Shown: positions 25,237-35,800 of the stretch, piece by piece
How positions within the stretch are numbered: the stretch's first letter is position 1
How the letters are laid out: the number at the start of each line of letters is the position of its first letter
From: JABDGR01 sp964561455
GTDB taxonomy: Bacteria > Verrucomicrobiota > Verrucomicrobiia > Opitutales > JABDGR01
Length of the DNA: 64,000 nucleotides
Direction: 5' to 3'
Assembly: GCA_964561455.1 (NCBI GenBank)
Contig: CAZLPS010000012.1
Location: forward strand, 3,148 to 67,147
Made by a program: the position numbers and the translations under genes
The notes under the pieces: generated by a model
The model's input: the letters and a program-made list of their open reading frames with translations, nothing else
Told to the model about the DNA's origin: nothing
Databases searched by the model: none

Positions 25237-28200
25237 TTACGGCGCCACCGTCACGACCACCCGCATAAACCGCAACGGGTTCCCCGCGCCAACCGGAACC
25301 GTGTCCCGATACACCACGGTTTGGGTCCCATCGCCATTATTCGCCGGCGTGCCCACCAACACGGCGCTCGTCGGCGAGGCAAAGTCCGCTGTCGCGCTCG
25401 CCTGCGGCGTATACGTTAAATCGCCCACCGGCGTCCGCTCCCGGAAAGTTATCGTCAGGTAATTCGTCCCGCCAATATTCTGCACGCCAACCACCGACAG
25501 GCCCGCCGGCCCGGTGCTGCCGCGCACCGTCGGATTCAGCCCAAACGCATATTCAAGGACATTCGGGATCCCGTTCGCATTGGGATCCGCTCCACTCCCG
25601 CTAATCAATGGGGCGTTCAGAATCTGGGACTGCGTGAAAAATTCCGATTGCCAGATGGCAAACGTCAACTGCGCAATGTTGATCATCGACTGCTGGTTCG
25701 CGTCCAGCAATGCCCCGCCCAACAACGGCGCGCCCAGATTGACGGCCAGATTTCCACTCGCCGATCCGCCAATCGAAATATTCACCGTCTTCGCCGCACT
25801 GTCGCCATTCGCCCAGGTAATCGTGCCCAACACCGGCGTCACTCCCGTGGCCCCCGCGCTCGCCGCATCCGTGGCATAATTGACCGACAAATTGCCCGTG
25901 CTGCCGCCCGTCCGCGTCGCCGTCAATACCAGCGTGGTGCCTGGAATCGCATTGCCCGAGGCCGCGCTCCATTGCACCGCGCCCGGCAATCCGGACAATC
26001 CCGAAAAGCAGCGCCACAACGGCCCGTTGTCGCTGGATTGGAATGCGCCAAAGCCGCAAAATACAATCCTTCCATCCGGCTGGAGCGCAAAATCGCCTAC
26101 TTTGGTAAAATTCGTTGGCGGGTTGGCATTCGTGGCCGGGGTAATGGGCAGCGGTACCGGATCCGTGACCCCCGCGCTGGTCAGACGGACAAGATTATTG
26201 GCCGCCGCGCCGTTTACATTGGCGAAGGTGCCGCCCACGAGTATTTTGCCATCAGGCTGAATCAGCAGGGCACTGCAATTACCGTCCGTGGTCGGGGTGA
26301 AGGTTGGGTCAAGCGCGCCCGTGGCGGTGACGCGGGCCAATCCGCCGCGAGCCACGTTATTATAGGCGGTGAAATCTCCGGCGATGACGATATTGCCATC
26401 CAATTGCACCGCCATGCGGTCGACAGACTGCAGGTTGCCGGGAGAGCCATTGGTGGCCGCGCCTTGCACGACGCCGTTGAACGTCGCATCGAGTGAGCCA
26501 TTCGCATTCAGCCGACACAAGCCCGATTTAAAATTGGCGCCCCCTTGGAAATAGAACGCACCACCGACCAAGAGTTTGCCATCGGCCTGCAGCGCCAGCG
26601 ACATGACCCGCCATGGGCTGCCAGTCCCATCACTGAAAACCGGGCCGGTAAAGGACGCATCCACCGAGCCGTTCGCGTTCAAGCGCGCGACCAGCTGCCG
26701 GGCGGTGCCATTATAATGCAAAAAAGTCCCGCCAATGATGATTTTTCCATCGGGTTGCACCAACACGGCATTGACCTCGCTGTCCGTTCCCGTGCCGTAT
26801 TGAAAGGTCGCGTCGAGTGACCCGTCCGGATTCAAGCGCGCCAGATTGTTCGCGGGCGTGCCATTAACCGAGGCGAAATCACCACCCATGATGATCTTGC
26901 CGTCAGGCTGCCGCGCGACGTCATTTACGTCGGTGTTCCCGCCACTCACGCCGCCGTGGCTGTCGAAGGCCGAATCAACCGAGCCATCCGCGTTCATCCG
27001 CGCGATTCCGCCCTGCTCGTAGACGGCGAAATTGGCGTCCTGCAAGAAGGTAAACGGTCCAGCTATGACAATTTTTCCGTCCGGTTGCACAATTAGCCGG
27101 TTGAGGTCACTGCCGATATTATCCTCGACAAACGAGGGATCCGCCGCCCCCGGCGCGCCAATGACCACGGTTGCCGCCGGATTGCCCGGAATCACCGCTC
27201 CAGTCGGATTACTCAACGTCACCGTGAAATTCTTGACCCCCCCGGCAAACGCTCCCGGCACAATGGGCACCGTGATGACTTTGTTGCTCTGGTCCCCCGC
27301 GGCCCAGTTTACCGTGCCCGATTGCGCGGCATAAAAACCGGGTTGGGTCGCCGTGCCGTCCGTGGTGGTGTAGTTCACGCTCAGCGCACTCACGCCATTA
27401 TCCTGCCGAATCAGCGTCAACGTTGCGTGGCCGATTTGTTCGTCCACATAATAGGTGGCCCGCGACCATTGGACCCGCGGCTGAAACGTTACTGCAATAT
27501 CCAGATACGAGCCCGCGCCACTGCCGCCCTGGTCCAGCGTTTGCAGCGTAATCCCCGCCGTCGCGTCCGTAAACATGTGCCCCACTTCCAACCCCGGATT
27601 GTTGCCTGACGTGCCCGGCGTTTTAAAATTGAGGAGGTTGCCCTGCTGGTTGTTGTTATAGCCCCAGACCACGTATGCGCCGTCGCTCAGGCTCGTGTTG
27701 CCGGAATTTGTCCGGAAGCCAATCCAGTAATCGCGGGTGGTGTCGCGGATGACTTTCAAGGCCAGCGGGTTGGCGGCGTTCGCCGCCGGATTGTCGAAGG
27801 TGTACACCCGGTAAGTCCCATTGGTGGTAATCGTCGTCACTGCGGAATCCGGCAGCCATTGCAGGATGCTGCGATTCCACTGCGAAAATTGCGCCGCCAG
27901 CGGAATCCCGCCCCCCATCACGTCAAACGGGTCGCCGTATTCCACCGACGTCCCGTTGGGCGAAACCGGATTCCCGTCCGTCACCGACCAGAAATTGGCG
28001 TGGTTGAGCCCGAAGGTATGGCCCATTTCATGGGCCACGGCATTCAAATTAAGATAGCCGTTGATCCAGAAATTGTGGCCGATGATATCGCCCAATCCGG
28101 CGTACGTGAGTTGGGAATTGGCGATCTTTCCCAAATTGGCAAATACCACGCCGATGCGATCATAGGCCGCCAGATTATAACCCGCATTTTGCGCCAGCGT

Positions 28201-29496
28201 TTCCGCGTCACTGTGCAGCAAGTCGCTCGCCCCCGCCGTCGCATAGCTCACGGCCGTGCTTGGCATCCGCAACACCGGCGTGACGTCCGGCGACACTCCA
28301 TTGACCACCGCGCCCACCTGCAACGCGGTTTGGCCATAGCTCGCCTGGGTATAAAAACTGCCCGCTTGGTTCGTGGCATTGAAACGATTGACGATGTAGT
28401 CCAGCGACATCGTTATATTGGTGGCTTGGCTGGGGTTCGTGGCCGGATCCGGGTCATAAGGATTCGTCGGAAACCCCGGCAAATCGGGAAAGTCCACCAC
28501 GATTATCAGCACCTTCTTGGTGCCGTGCGTCCACGCATAGGAGGGCCGCCCCGTGACCGTGCTGCTGCCCGGCGCGCCGTCCGCCGCCAGCACTTCATAA
28601 TTTGCCTGCTCCGCCGCAATCAGGTTTTGCTCATACTGGTTCAAATGCGTTTCGCAACACAGCACTTGAATCCGCCCGCTGATCTCAATCGCAGTCGGCG
28701 CGGCCGTGTTCAAGCCCGCACTCGCGTCAATCGGAGTGACGTTGCCGTTGATGGCGCAGACGTTGGTCACCGGTCGCGACCCCGCCAACTCCCCCGCCTC
28801 CAGTACCCGCACCGGCGAATCGCTCACCGCCAGCGCCTGGTCCACCGCAATGCCCTCAATCGAAGCCTTTGGCAGTGTGGCCAGTGTGGCCCGCCGGCCG
28901 TACACGTAGACGCGGTATTCGCGCCCGTTGACGAGCGTCGAACGGTAACTCGCCACGGGCGTCGTTTGTCCCGGCGGCGGCGACCCTGCGAGCAATTCCA
29001 AATCACTCTGCGCTGAAACCCGTTCTTCCAGCAACGGGAGTATCTCCGTCGGCAGTTGTTGGCGAACCACCATTGGCACGGCGTCCGCCAGCGCCTGCTC
29101 CGGGTCAACCGGAATCATCGCCGCCAATGCGGCCCGCCGCGCCTGCGCCAGATTCTGCCCCTCCACCACCAGGCCCGCCCGTTGCGCCGCAGGCGCGCTC
29201 AAATATCGCCCCGTCCATTCCGCAAACGCTGACATCGCCGGCCGCGTTTCTGACAACCACGCTGACGCCATGACGGCGTTCGCCCGCGGATTCTTTTCCG
29301 CCTGCGTCGCCGGTGATGGCGCTGCCCGGGCCACGCTGGGTGAAGACGCCTCCGGCACCGAGACAAAAGTCGGACCCGCCGCCGGCCGCCACATCCGCGG
29401 GGTCGGCAAAACCGCCGACCGCTGCCGGATAAGATAAAACCCCAATCCCAGTATTCCCACCACCACCAGCAGCAGGACAGCGGAGCGTTTCCTCAT
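25237..29496 (-). CDS. Membrane-anchored M6-like metalloprotease with Calx-beta and delta-60 repeats
   Basis: 1,419 residues from the ATG at 29496. The N terminus (RKRSAVLLLVVVGILGLGFYLI) is a signal anchor. A zinc-protease domain in the middle has HEMGHTFGLNH (His489), the HExxHxxGxxH metzincin/M6 signature, with Glu as base. It is followed by a Calx-beta-like domain (about 690-790, GHATLTLIRQDNGVSALSVN) and about seven delta-60 beta-propeller repeats with DGKIVIAG or DGKIIIGG, then a second Calx-beta-like domain (GTTLVLTATRTGGSTGNLSV) and a C-terminal domain with NGIPNVLEYAFGLNP, a verrucomicrobial tail motif. An extracellular protease or adhesin is likely. The TTG at 29526 is possible but less likely as start. 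Confidence 0.82.
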   Translation of the reverse strand: MRKRSAVLLLVVVGILGLGFYLIRQRSAVLPTPRMWRPAAGPTFVSVPEASSPSVARAAPSPATQAEKNPRANAVMASAWLSETRPAMSAFAEWTGRYLSAPAAQRAGLVVEGQNLAQARRAALAAMIPVDPEQALADAVPMVVRQQLPTEILPLLEERVSAQSDLELLAGSPPPGQTTPVASYRSTLVNGREYRVYVYGRRATLATLPKASIEGIAVDQALAVSDSPVRVLEAGELAGSRPVTNVCAINGNVTPIDASAGLNTAAPTAIEISGRIQVLCCETHLNQYEQNLIAAEQANYEVLAADGAPGSSTVTGRPSYAWTHGTKKVLIIVVDFPDLPGFPTNPYDPDPATNPSQATNITMSLDYIVNRFNATNQAGSFYTQASYGQTALQVGAVVNGVSPDVTPVLRMPSTAVSYATAGASDLLHSDAETLAQNAGYNLAAYDRIGVVFANLGKIANSQLTYAGLGDIIGHNFWINGYLNLNAVAHEMGHTFGLNHANFWSVTDGNPVSPNGTSVEYGDPFDVMGGGIPLAAQFSQWNRSILQWLPDSAVTTITTNGTYRVYTFDNPAANAANPLALKVIRDTTRDYWIGFRTNSGNTSLSDGAYVVWGYNNNQQGNLLNFKTPGTSGNNPGLEVGHMFTDATAGITLQTLDQGGSGAGSYLDIAVTFQPRVQWSRATYYVDEQIGHATLTLIRQDNGVSALSVNYTTTDGTATQPGFYAAQSGTVNWAAGDQSNKVITVPIVPGAFAGGVKNFTVTLSNPTGAVIPGNPAATVVIGAPGAADPSFVEDNIGSDLNRLIVQPDGKIVIAGPFTFLQDANFAVYEQGGIARMNADGSVDSAFDSHGGVSGGNTDVNDVARQPDGKIIMGGDFASVNGTPANNLARLNPDGSLDATFQYGTGTDSEVNAVLVQPDGKIIIGGTFLHYNGTARQLVARLNANGSVDASFTGPVFSDGTGSPWRVMSLALQADGKLLVGGAFYFQGGANFKSGLCRLNANGSLDATFNGVVQGAATNGSPGNLQSVDRMAVQLDGNIVIAGDFTAYNNVARGGLARVTATGALDPTFTPTTDGNCSALLIQPDGKILVGGTFANVNGAAANNLVRLTSAGVTDPVPLPITPATNANPPTNFTKVGDFALQPDGRIVFCGFGAFQSSDNGPLWRCFSGLSGLPGAVQWSAASGNAIPGTTLVLTATRTGGSTGNLSVNYATDAASAGATGVTPVLGTITWANGDSAAKTVNISIGGSASGNLAVNLGAPLLGGALLDANQQSMINIAQLTFAIWQSEFFTQSQILNAPLISGSGADPNANGIPNVLEYAFGLNPTVRGSTGPAGLSVVGVQNIGGTNYLTITFRERTPVGDLTYTPQASATADFASPTSAVLVGTPANNGDGTQTVVYRDTVPVGAGNPLRFMRVVVTVAP

Positions 29497-29775
29497 ATCT
29501 ATCCAGTATGGCAAAAAATCGCCCAAGACTCAAGCTCCGGCCCGCGGATTGCCCCACTTTTATTGCCCGAGTCGACGCTACCCACCAAGAATCCCAAACT
29601 ATCCACCGTGAACTCCCTCGCCATACTAACGTCCTCAAATTCCATTTCCCCAACCCGCCTCTCGGGCCGTCTCCGCATTCCGAATTCTGAATTCTGAAAT
29701 TTGAAATCTGAAATTCCTGATAATACCCACCCTTCGCCCCACCCCCTTCGCCCTCATCTGCATACTTTTCACTTC

Positions 29776-32700
29776 TTAATTTCCCACTTCCACCTCCACC
29801 CCCACCCGCGTGCCATACAACACCGCCTCGACCTGCGCGCCCGTCATCGCCGCCAGCGCCCGCGCATACACCCCCACCTGCGGCCCGTATCGTTTCGCCA
29901 GTTCCACGGCATAATCGCCCGCCACAAAATCCGTCTTCCAATCCACCACCAGCCAGCGGGAATTTTTTTCATTCCAGGCCGCCAAGTCCATGCAGCCATC
30001 AAAGGCGCTCTTGCCCTCGCCCTCCGCCCACAAAAACGGCATTTCCACCGCGAATTCCCAGCCTGACTCCGCCAGCCGCGCCGCCAAGGGTGATGCGAGC
30101 AGCCGCGCGGTTTCCAACCGCGCGCGCTCGGGGTTCGGCGCGGCCGCGCATTCTTTCCCCAAAAATTCCGCCCATGCCTCCCGCCCTTTCGTCCATGGGG
30201 TGCGCTCCATCACTCCATGCCACCAGTTGCCGTAGCTCACCGCTGCGGCGGGTGGCGGCTGCTCCTCCGGGTAATCCGGCGGCGCGGCCAAATCCGGCTC
30301 CGCCCGCTCCGCCGTGGCTTTCTCGGGATGCTTCGCCAGGGTGCTCGGGCGCACCCGGCGCATAAAATCTTTCGCCGCCGTTGCCACCGCCAAAAAATTC
30401 AACTCCACCCCGGGTCCCCCGGGCCAACGCGCCGGTGGTATTGCGACCGCCTGCTCCTTCGCGGGTGCCCTTTTTCCTTTCGGCATTTTCCCGGCCAAAG
30501 TCGGAATGCTTTCCCACCATGTCCGTTCCGGCCCGCCGGGCAGCACGCCCAGCACATCCGCCAGCGAGCCGACCGCACTTTTGCCCGTGGCCAGCGCCGT
30601 GGCATCCACGAGCAGCAACGTCTGCTTCGGACGCGTCGCGGCCACATAGAGCAACCGCTCATAATTGGCGCGCTCGCGGTCCACCCCCCCGCCGTCCCCA
30701 TCGTCCTCCTCTTCTCCGGTGGCCGCCTGGAACTTGTCGAGCAGGCATGACGGCGGCTCGTGCGGCGCGGAAGTCTCGTCCCAGCAGGGATATTCCGTCG
30801 GCGGCATCCGCAACTTGTGAAAGAGCCCAAAGTGAATCACCACCGGCCATTCCAAGCCCTTCGCCTTGTGGTTCGAGAGCAACTGAATCTCCCCTTGCTG
30901 CGCCACGGGTTCCGACGCCTCCGCCGGCCCGCGCCCCAGCGCCCGCGCAAATGCCGCCAGGTTTTCACCGCGCGCATCCGCCAGCGTTGCCTGATCCAGC
31001 AAAGCTTCCAATGCCGGCCCGGATGCCCCGATGGCCGCCAGCCGCTCCGGCAACTTCACCGCGGCCACGGCCCGCGCCGTGGCGTCGCGCACCGGCAAAA
31101 TCGCCACCGCCCGCGCCAGTTTCTCCAACAATTGCTTCGCCGCCCGCGCATTCGGCGCCGGGCTGCCTTTTCGCCAGTGGTAAATTTCCTCGTCGGACAC
31201 GCCGAATATCTCCCGCAGCACGCCGATGGTTTCAAAATCGTCCGCCGGATCCGCCAGCACGCCGAGGAGCGCCGCCAACCACGTCCGCGCCGGGTCTCCC
31301 CCGCGCGCGCGGTTGTCGGCGTGCAACTGCGCCCGCAGGCCCGCCTTCCGCAATTCCACCGCCAGCACGCCCAGCCATTTCTTGCGCGGCGCGAGCACCG
31401 CCACCTGCGACCAATCCTCCGCCCCCGTACCCGCCGGCCCCGCTGCCAGCAACCAGGCCGCCAGCGCCGCCGCCTCCGCCCGATACAACTGCTCCACGTT
31501 CGCCTTGTCTGGCAAGTCCGCCGGCCGCGCCACCAGCAGCCGCCATACTCCCCCCGGGCCCGCGTCCGGCCGCGCTTGCAATTCCACAAATTTCGCCTGC
31601 CCGTCGCGCCCATGCAGAATTTCCGGAAATCTCCGGTTCACATGCGCGACGATCGCCTCGTCGCACCGCATCGTCACGGAAAATGTCAGCGCCTCGGCGG
31701 CGTCCGTCCGCTCCAGGCGCGCGCGCAAATCTTCGTAGCAGCGCCGGAGGTCCCGCTGGTAAATGGATTGCTGCGGATCGCCCACCATCGAATACCGCCC
31801 TGGCGCCGGGGGCGCGCCCGCGCCCTCCAGCCACAAGCCCGGCGGACCCGCGGGTTGCGCCACGCCGGTCAACATGGCAAACTGCGCGGGGTCGGTGTCC
31901 TGCGCCTCGTCCAGCAGTACTGAAAATTCCTCCGCCCGGATGCGCGCGCCAATCACCGGGTCGCGCAAGAGTCGCAACACTGGACGCACCAGGTCATTGT
32001 AGCCCAGGCGTCCGCTCTTTTCCTTGTAGTAGCCGTATTCCTCCGCCAGTTGCGCCGCCGCGCACCCCGCGCAGGCCGCCAGCCATTCCCGCAACGGCTG
32101 AAACGTCTCCGCCCACAGCGCCACAAACTCCTCCCCGCCGCCCGCCACTGCCGGGACGCCCAGCGCCCGTGCCTCCCCGCCCGCTTCCTGCCAGCGGCGC
32201 AGCCGGACCCGCGCCTGCCGGATGTTTTCCTCCGCGCGCGCATTCTTTTTTTTGCGTTTGAAATCCATTAACGCCGCCAGCCTGACCTCCGGGCACCGCT
32301 GCGGCTCCGGCGGCGGCTGCGCGCCCGCCGGCCATTTCCACACCAGCGGCCAGATCATCCCGGCCTCGCCATAACGCCGCCACGCCGCCCGCGCCGCGAC
32401 CGGCAAAAACGCCGCCACATCCGGGGTGTCCCGCTGAAACGCCAGCCGCAACACCGCGTCATCCTGCTCCACCGCAAACCGCGTCGGCAGTCCTTCCAGC
32501 GGCCCAAACCGCCGCAGCAGTTCAAAACAAAAGCTGTGGATCGTGCCAAAAAACGCCTCGTTGAACAATCCCAGCACCGTCGCCGGCAGCCCCGCCTCAA
32601 CCAATTCGCGCCGTGCCCGGTCGCGCATTTCATCCGCCGCCTTGCGCGTGTAGGTCACCACCACCAGCTTCGGCAGCCGTGCCGCCGGCCACGCCGTATT

Positions 32701-32865
32701 GTTCGCCTTCGCCTGCTCCCGCGCCCGCGCGTCCGCCCGCGCCAGCTCCCGCACCCGCTGCGCAATCGCCGTCGTCTTCCCCACCCCCGCCGGGGCAATG
32801 ACGGAAAAATTCCGCCCCGTCTCGTGAGCGAAGCGATCGCGCGCCGGTTGGTCGGAAAGTATCAT
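29776..32865 (-). CDS. addA: AddA-like helicase-nuclease (RecB family)
   Basis: 1,029 residues. It is an ATP-driven DNA helicase with a C-terminal PD-(D/E)XK nuclease, one of the two motors of the AddAB complex that resects double-strand breaks for recombination. Seen here: Walker A APAGVGKTTAIAQR (about 22-36), motif II LDEAQDTDPAQF, motif III VGDPQQSIYQRDL, a motif VI-like YVAATRPKQTL, and the nuclease core FDGCMDLAAW ... WLVVDWKTDF ... VGVYARAL near the end. It is shorter than the usual about 1,200. The ATG at 32865 overlaps the addB stop as ATGA (32862-32865), which fixes this start against the upstream codon at 32901 and shows translational coupling. Confidence 0.9.
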   Translation of the reverse strand: MILSDQPARDRFAHETGRNFSVIAPAGVGKTTAIAQRVRELARADARAREQAKANNTAWPAARLPKLVVVTYTRKAADEMRDRARRELVEAGLPATVLGLFNEAFFGTIHSFCFELLRRFGPLEGLPTRFAVEQDDAVLRLAFQRDTPDVAAFLPVAARAAWRRYGEAGMIWPLVWKWPAGAQPPPEPQRCPEVRLAALMDFKRKKKNARAEENIRQARVRLRRWQEAGGEARALGVPAVAGGGEEFVALWAETFQPLREWLAACAGCAAAQLAEEYGYYKEKSGRLGYNDLVRPVLRLLRDPVIGARIRAEEFSVLLDEAQDTDPAQFAMLTGVAQPAGPPGLWLEGAGAPPAPGRYSMVGDPQQSIYQRDLRRCYEDLRARLERTDAAEALTFSVTMRCDEAIVAHVNRRFPEILHGRDGQAKFVELQARPDAGPGGVWRLLVARPADLPDKANVEQLYRAEAAALAAWLLAAGPAGTGAEDWSQVAVLAPRKKWLGVLAVELRKAGLRAQLHADNRARGGDPARTWLAALLGVLADPADDFETIGVLREIFGVSDEEIYHWRKGSPAPNARAAKQLLEKLARAVAILPVRDATARAVAAVKLPERLAAIGASGPALEALLDQATLADARGENLAAFARALGRGPAEASEPVAQQGEIQLLSNHKAKGLEWPVVIHFGLFHKLRMPPTEYPCWDETSAPHEPPSCLLDKFQAATGEEEDDGDGGGVDRERANYERLLYVAATRPKQTLLLVDATALATGKSAVGSLADVLGVLPGGPERTWWESIPTLAGKMPKGKRAPAKEQAVAIPPARWPGGPGVELNFLAVATAAKDFMRRVRPSTLAKHPEKATAERAEPDLAAPPDYPEEQPPPAAAVSYGNWWHGVMERTPWTKGREAWAEFLGKECAAAPNPERARLETARLLASPLAARLAESGWEFAVEMPFLWAEGEGKSAFDGCMDLAAWNEKNSRWLVVDWKTDFVAGDYAVELAKRYGPQVGVYARALAAMTGAQVEAVLYGTRVGVEVEVGN

Positions 32866-35800
32866 TTGGAATCCGGATGGGTTATTTCCCACTTTTGCCA
32901 CAGCACCGCCACCGGCACCGGCAAAGTCGCCGACGGATAATCGCCCGGCCGGTCGTGCTCATCGTCCAAATCATTCCGCTCTCCCCAGCGCCCCTCCCCC
33001 GCATAGGTTGCCAGCAATTGCCACAAATCCGCGAGTTTCCCGTCCGCCAAGTCCGTGCCCTGCAGTTGCGGCGCGCCGTCCGTGTCGGAATTCAACAACG
33101 TCAGCGCCACCGATGGCGCGCCCATCGCCCGCAATGCCCAGGCGTAGAGCGCAAGCTGCAAACCTTCGCCCCTGGCCAGCGCTTTTAATTTCAAGGGCTT
33201 GTCCTTCCCCGTCTTGAAATCAATCACCCACGCCGCCGTGTTCGCCATTTTTCCCGGCGCAAACTCCGTCCTTTGCGGGAACAGCACCAAATCCATTCTT
33301 CCTCTCAGTGGAAATTCCACTTCCGTTCCCGGCAGGATCGCCGTCAGCCCCGCGGGCAGATTTATTTCCGCCAGGCCCTGCGGCCATGCCGGATTCTCCG
33401 CCAGCGCGCCCAGCCAGTGCTCCACCTCCCGCGCCGCCGCAGCAAACGCATCCAGCCACGCCTCCGGCAGCGCGCGCCCCGCGGCCGCAAACGCGCGGCT
33501 CGCGTTGTCGCGCATCTCCCGGGCGCGGCCCGCCGCAATCTTCCTCCACGTTTCCCCATTGGGAAGCGGCAGCGATGCCACTTCGCCCCTCCCGGCGGAC
33601 AGCTCCGGCCCGAACCGCACCCATTCATGCGCCCACGTGCCGAGGCTCATCCGCGCCCAATCCTCCTCGGCGGGATTCCACCGCGGCGCCGCCTCCAACA
33701 AATGTTTGAACCACGACGCCCCCGGACGCTCCACGGCCTCCTGCCATTTCTTGCACGAGAGCAGCAGAGGCGTCGCCGGTGGGGTTCTCAAGCAAAATGA
33801 ATATTCATCGAATGGACTCGCCGGATCACGCCGCGCCGCGTAGGCGCGCGCTGTCGCCTCCGGCCCGGGCGCCGCGGCGGATTCCTCCTTCGCCCGCGCG
33901 GCCTTCGGCGCTTCAGACGCCAGAGATTTTTGGAAATTTTCCCGGCGCGCGCGGCTCGCTTCCGCCAGCGCCTCCCAATCTTCCTTCGACGGCAACCGCC
34001 CAATCACCGCCTTGGCCACCGTCCAAAAATATTCCGACAACCGCGCGGGCCGCCCGTCGGCCGGTTCAGCCAACCGGGCCGTCAACGCCAGTCCGCGCTC
34101 CGGCAGCGCCGCCAGTCGCGCAAACGTCGCGCGATCCAGCCGCCGGCGATCCGCCTGCGAAAGCAGGAGCGCCCGGCCCGCCGCCACGGTCCAATGCCCC
34201 TCGCCCTGCGGCCCCTCGCGCAACACTTCGCCATTCAGCCGCCGCGCCTGCCCTTCATCCAGCAGCGGAGAATCGCGCCCATCGTCCGGCCATTCGCCAT
34301 GTTGCAATCCGCCGAGCACGAGATGGGTCCACTCCTGCGCCGCCGCGCTGGCCGCATCCACGATTTGCAATCGCGCCCATGGCTCGCGCCCCAACTCGTC
34401 GCGCGTGCGGCCCGGCACCCGCGTCACCGCCCGCACCCAGCGCAAAATCGTGGCCCGCGGCATGGTCACAATTTGCGCCGCCAGCAGAAATTCCGCGCGC
34501 TCGGCCAGCGTCTCCGGCGCTTCCGGCCACCGCAGCTTTTTCGCTACTTCCAGAATCTTCTGAAAATATTCCGCTCCGGCCGCCGCCTCCGGCAACCGCG
34601 CCCATTGCGCGCAAAAATCCCGCGCGGCCTGCGCCTCCGCGCCGCAGCCGTCCAGCCAGGCCGCCAGCACTGCGGGGTGGTCCGCCAGCGTCGCGCCCGC
34701 CGCGCTTTTCAAAATCCTTTCCACTGCCGCCGCGTCTTTTTCATTGAGTATTCCCGCGCGTTCCGCCGCGCGCACCCAGTTCACCAGGCCCGCCAGTCGG
34801 CCATTCTCCTGCCAGTCGAGCCACGCCTCGAAGCCCGCCTGCGCGCCCGCCCGACCCGGCAAATGCCCCGGTGCGTCGTGATGCGGCAAGCCCAGCGCTG
34901 CCAGGCGCGCCGCCACTTCCCGCGCCAACGGACTGTTCACGGAACCCACCACCACGCCCACCCGCGCCTCCACGCCATCCGGCAACTGCAAAAATTCCAA
35001 TGCCTGCGCGACCACCAAATCCGCCTCCGCTTGCAAATTTTCCGCCAGCCACATCACCGGCGTGCTTCCGCCGGAAACTAAGATTTTCGCTGGAACCGTG
35101 CCCGCGCGCACCGGCGTCATGATCTCCGCCGCCAACGGCGCATACGGCGCGCGCACCGCCTCGGCCTCGAGCCAGTCCGCCGGCCCATCCATTTTTTCCT
35201 CCCAGGCCCCCACCCAGGCCGCCGCCGCTGTTTGCTCGTAATCCAGCACATCGAGCACCAATTCCGTTTTGGCATACGCCGCCGCCGCCGCTTCGAGCAA
35301 TCCGCGCATCGCCCAGTCGCCCGGTCCAAATCCCACCGCCAGCAAATGTTTGCCCCGTTCCGGCATTTTATGGTTGGCCGCCGCCTCGCGCAATTCGCGA
35401 TCCGCTGCGGCCGTGGTCATCCATCCGGCTTTTGCCCGCAATTGCGCCGCGGCGGCAGCCACTTCGCGCGCGTCGCCATCCGGCAATACTCCCGCCTCCC
35501 AGCCCGCCCCCTCGAGCGTGTCGAGCAATTCCTGAAACGGCGCCGGGTCCGGCCCAAACGCGCGCGCCAAAGGATTCTTCGGCAACTGTGCCGCGGCCAG
35601 TTCCAGCAGCAAATGCAAATCTTCCCGCAACGCCACCCGCCGGGCTTGCCCGGGCAATGCGTGCAATGCCTCCGCTCGAAAACGCCCCGGCGTCAGCCAC
35701 GCGATGCCTAAAATCGGCAAGCCAGCCCCCAGCGCCTTCGCCTTGAGCGCCGAAATCCACGCCGCATTCGGCGCCAGTACCACCCGCCGCTCCCGCCAAT

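Noticed and set aside
27859..29016. Arg-rich open frame of 385 codons opposite the metalloprotease
   Set aside because: Composition is implausible (very high Arg/His) and the opposite frame has clear domains.
30381..32261. Pro/Ala-rich open frame of 626 codons opposite addA
   Set aside because: Low-complexity shadow; the minus strand has clear helicase motifs in this interval.
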